NCBI GenBank assembly: GCA_030528545.1
Contig: JAUMYR010000167.1
Location: 1-5,211 of the forward strand
Origin: Propionibacteriaceae bacterium
Lineage (GTDB): Bacteria > Actinomycetota > Actinomycetes > Propionibacteriales > Propionibacteriaceae
Length of the DNA stretch: 5,211 bases
Direction: 5' to 3'
Shown here: piece by piece, positions 3,734 to 5,211 of the stretch
How positions within the stretch are numbered: the first letter of the stretch is position 1
Layout of the letters: each line of letters opens with the position of its first letter
Notes under the pieces: generated by a model
Told to the model about the DNA's origin: nothing
What the model saw: the letters and a program-made list of their open reading frames with translations, nothing else
Database searches by the model: none
Program-made: the position numbers and the translations under genes

Positions 3734-4975
3734 ATGGTTGCGGAATGGAGAGTCACTGCGGCTGATATCGGCCATCTGGTGGGAAGGATATTCGATTCGT
3801 CGCGAGATAGCGGGTTAGTCGTGGTGTCCCCGGCCAGCGATACTCAAGAACCACGAATTGACACCCGGCTGCTGGCGGAAAAGCTGGCCCCGGGAACCGA
3901 GCTTGCGGTGCTGGACAGCATGGCGGCCTCGGAGCGGTTATCGGATATGGTCGATAGGCAATTCCATTGCTATGGCGGCAGCGTTCGCGTCGTTCTCGCC
4001 GGTGCCGCCCGGACCGATCACTGGCGCAGGCATCGGCTGTTCCAGATATTTCCCGGAGACGACGTGGAGCGGGCGTGTCGCCAGATCGCTCAATATGTCG
4101 AAGAGCACCAAGGGTCCGGGGCGCCGGTGCGAGTCGTGGCCGCACCGCCTGGGAGAGGCCCACGGACTGCCTTCGACCCCGGTCAGGAAGCGCTGCTGCT
4201 CGGGCTGAAGTCCCAGCTGGAAGCCGCCGAACCGAGCCCCGAACCCGCCGCGTCGCCCCGGCCGGAGCCGACCCCGCCACCCGCCGCGCCCAAACCCCAG
4301 CAGGCCGGTCCCCCGGCCGACACCGCCGCCGGAGCCGAACCCTGTCCGGGCGGAATCGGGGTGGACGAGATGCAGCGCCTGCTCCGCTCTCAGGCAGACG
4401 TCATCGCTAGCCTGGTGCACCGGCGGATCCAAGACGATTTGCTCGCTCTCGTCGGCAATGACCAGGACGCGATAGCCCGCGAGCGCTCCCGGGCCGATGT
4501 CGCGGAGGAGGAACTAGACCACCTGCGCCGCCGAATGGAGGAAATGAAAGAACGGGAAGAGCAGAAATCTTTCCCGAAGATCTCTCAGGACCCGGAGCGG
4601 CAATTGCGCTGGGAGGTCGAATATGAATGGCTCACGGGAACCCCGGAGCCGGAACGGGATGGCAACAGCCTTCGGCGTTACCACCTTGGGCAGGGATTCC
4701 TGAAATCGCTGGACGCCGATATCGTCCCGCGACGCAAGACGATTCAGGTGATCGTGGACGTGCTGACCGCCCGGTGCTGGGACCGGCGCGAGACCCATCA
4801 ATTCACCGAGAAATCCAAAAGCGATGTGCAACGCTCCAGGCCGGATGGTTCTACGGCCTGGCGCACCTACGTCAAGACCGGTGCCCCAGGGGCTCCGCGC
4901 CTCATCTGGTGGCAATTGCCCGACGGGGCGATCGAGCTAGACCACGTCGGACACCACGACGACCTGCTGCGCTGA
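3734..4975 (+). CDS. Uncharacterised multi-domain protein with coiled coil
   Basis: A 413-residue, probably cytosolic protein; no signal peptide or membrane helix is visible. Residues about 27-125 look like an alpha/beta domain: strand GLVVVSP, a polar segment, strand ELAVLDS, then YGGSVRVVLAG (80-90) and HRLFQIF (100-106). The pattern tyrosine-GG-x-VR followed by a His-Pro/Arg-Leu segment reminds me of the N-terminal domain of several large actinobacterial proteins of unknown function. Residues 165-196 are a Pro/Ala/Glu linker. Residues about 211-278 are helical and highly charged, likely a coiled coil (ARERSRADVAEEELDHLRRR). Residues 286-413 form a second domain with RYHLGQGFLKSL (315-326), an Arg/Lys pair at 334-335, H355, LIWWQLPDGAIEL (390-402) and HHDDLL (407-412). 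No catalytic motif I can name is present. Two TTA codons (L28, L69) and AGA, AGG and ATA codons near the start contrast with dnaB, suggesting a different history. It stands alone behind a Crp-like site. Function is not known. Confidence 0.85.
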   Translation: MVAEWRVTAADIGHLVGRIFDSSRDSGLVVVSPASDTQEPRIDTRLLAEKLAPGTELAVLDSMAASERLSDMVDRQFHCYGGSVRVVLAGAARTDHWRRHRLFQIFPGDDVERACRQIAQYVEEHQGSGAPVRVVAAPPGRGPRTAFDPGQEALLLGLKSQLEAAEPSPEPAASPRPEPTPPPAAPKPQQAGPPADTAAGAEPCPGGIGVDEMQRLLRSQADVIASLVHRRIQDDLLALVGNDQDAIARERSRADVAEEELDHLRRRMEEMKEREEQKSFPKISQDPERQLRWEVEYEWLTGTPEPERDGNSLRRYHLGQGFLKSLDADIVPRRKTIQVIVDVLTARCWDRRETHQFTEKSKSDVQRSRPDGSTAWRTYVKTGAPGAPRLIWWQLPDGAIELDHVGHHDDLLR

Positions 4976-5012
4976 CGCCATCCCTAGATGGGCCGCTCCC
5001 CGAGTCCCGGTT

Positions 5013-5058
5013 CGCCGCTGGCGGCGCCGAGTGCGGCACCTCACCGCGGGCACCGCGG
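5013..5058. terminator. Hairpins in the convergent gap, possible two-way terminator
   Basis: Two GC hairpins lie between the convergent genes: CGCCGC-tg-GCGGCG (5013-5026) and CCGCGG-gca-CCGCGG (5044-5058). The second is also part of a tandem CACCGCGGG/CACCGCGGC (5042-5059). A weaker CCATC-ccta-GATGG stem (4978-4991 region) directly follows the stop of the unknown gene. None has a T-tract. They could end transcription from both sides, as expected in a 91-bp convergent gap. Confidence 0.4.
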
Positions 5059-5066
5059 CCCCGGGC

Positions 5067-5211
5067 TCAGGTGCGTTCCCTGGAGTCGGTCATGGTGGCC
5101 CTGGTGAGCAGGCAGGATAGGCCCCGCTTGTTGGCGGTCAGCGGAACCGCGACGATGGAGGCCAGCACCACCGCGGTCGCGATCAGGCCAAGGATGTCCG
5201 ACAGCACCGGT
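5067..5211 (-). CDS. C-terminal end of a membrane protein (partial)
   Basis: The leftward frame is open from the window edge to a TGA at 5069-5067 and gives the last 47 residues. DILGLIATAVVLASIVAVPL is a clear membrane-spanning segment. It is followed by the positively charged, polar tail beginning TANKRG and ending TDSRERT. By the positive-inside rule the tail would be cytoplasmic. This is consistent with the last helix of a transporter or other polytopic protein, but the family cannot be told from one helix. It is convergent with the 413-residue gene, 91 bp away. Confidence 0.65.
   Translation of the reverse strand, partial: PVLSDILGLIATAVVLASIVAVPLTANKRGLSCLLTRATMTDSRERT

Noticed and set aside
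4177..4191. CCCCGGTCAGG followed by AAGC, nearly repeating 3473-3488
   Set aside because: An 11-bp match between coding and non-coding DNA of similar high GC is plausible by chance; no flanking similarity extends it.
3938..4432. Leftward open frame inside the unknown gene
   Set aside because: Gly/Arg-rich mirror of the Pro/Ala linker of the sense gene; no independent support.

Overview
This window looks like chromosomal DNA from a high-GC Gram-positive bacterium (Actinomycetota). The evidence is the strongly GC-biased third codon positions, the GTG start and the HTH-regulator families, the 455-residue DnaB with its full actinobacterial-style core, and DnaA boxes that include the actinobacterial form TTGTCCACA. 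A propionibacterial-type organism is possible, but that is only an impression from the DnaB sequence; the genus cannot be fixed from this window.

Layout, left to right. Positions 1-46 hold what may be the first 15 codons of a leftward gene. A divergent intergenic region (47-213) with a plausible -10 element leads to a small rightward GntR/YtrA-type regulator (214-570). It meets tail to tail, with only 16 bp between, a leftward TetR/AcrR-type regulator of unusual length (1408-587). Next is a 486-bp non-coding region (1409-1894), the most interesting non-coding part of the window. It contains several inverted and direct repeats, an AT-rich patch, and four DnaA-box-like 9-mers within 61 bp, two of them arranged head to head as a 19-bp palindrome. 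The region ends in a near-perfect Shine-Dalgarno sequence and dnaB (1895-3262), the replicative helicase, which has no intein.

A second long non-coding region (3263-3733) follows dnaB. It is GC-rich, contains several hairpins that can form in competing ways, and ends with a Crp-like palindrome. Then comes a 413-residue protein of unknown function (3734-4975). It has an N-terminal alpha/beta-like domain, a Pro/Ala linker, a charged coiled coil and a C-terminal conserved-looking domain. Its codon use (two TTA codons, AGA, AGG and ATA near the start) differs from that of dnaB. A short hairpin-rich convergent gap (4976-5066) separates it from the C-terminal end of a leftward membrane protein (5211-5067, cut by the window edge).

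How the parts may fit together: the DnaA boxes upstream of dnaB suggest that initiator protein DnaA binds here. It could control helicase expression, titrate DnaA, or mark an origin-like element. The two regulators to the left are a convergent pair whose targets are not visible. The unknown protein may be an accessory gene, but nothing in the window proves a link to replication or defence.
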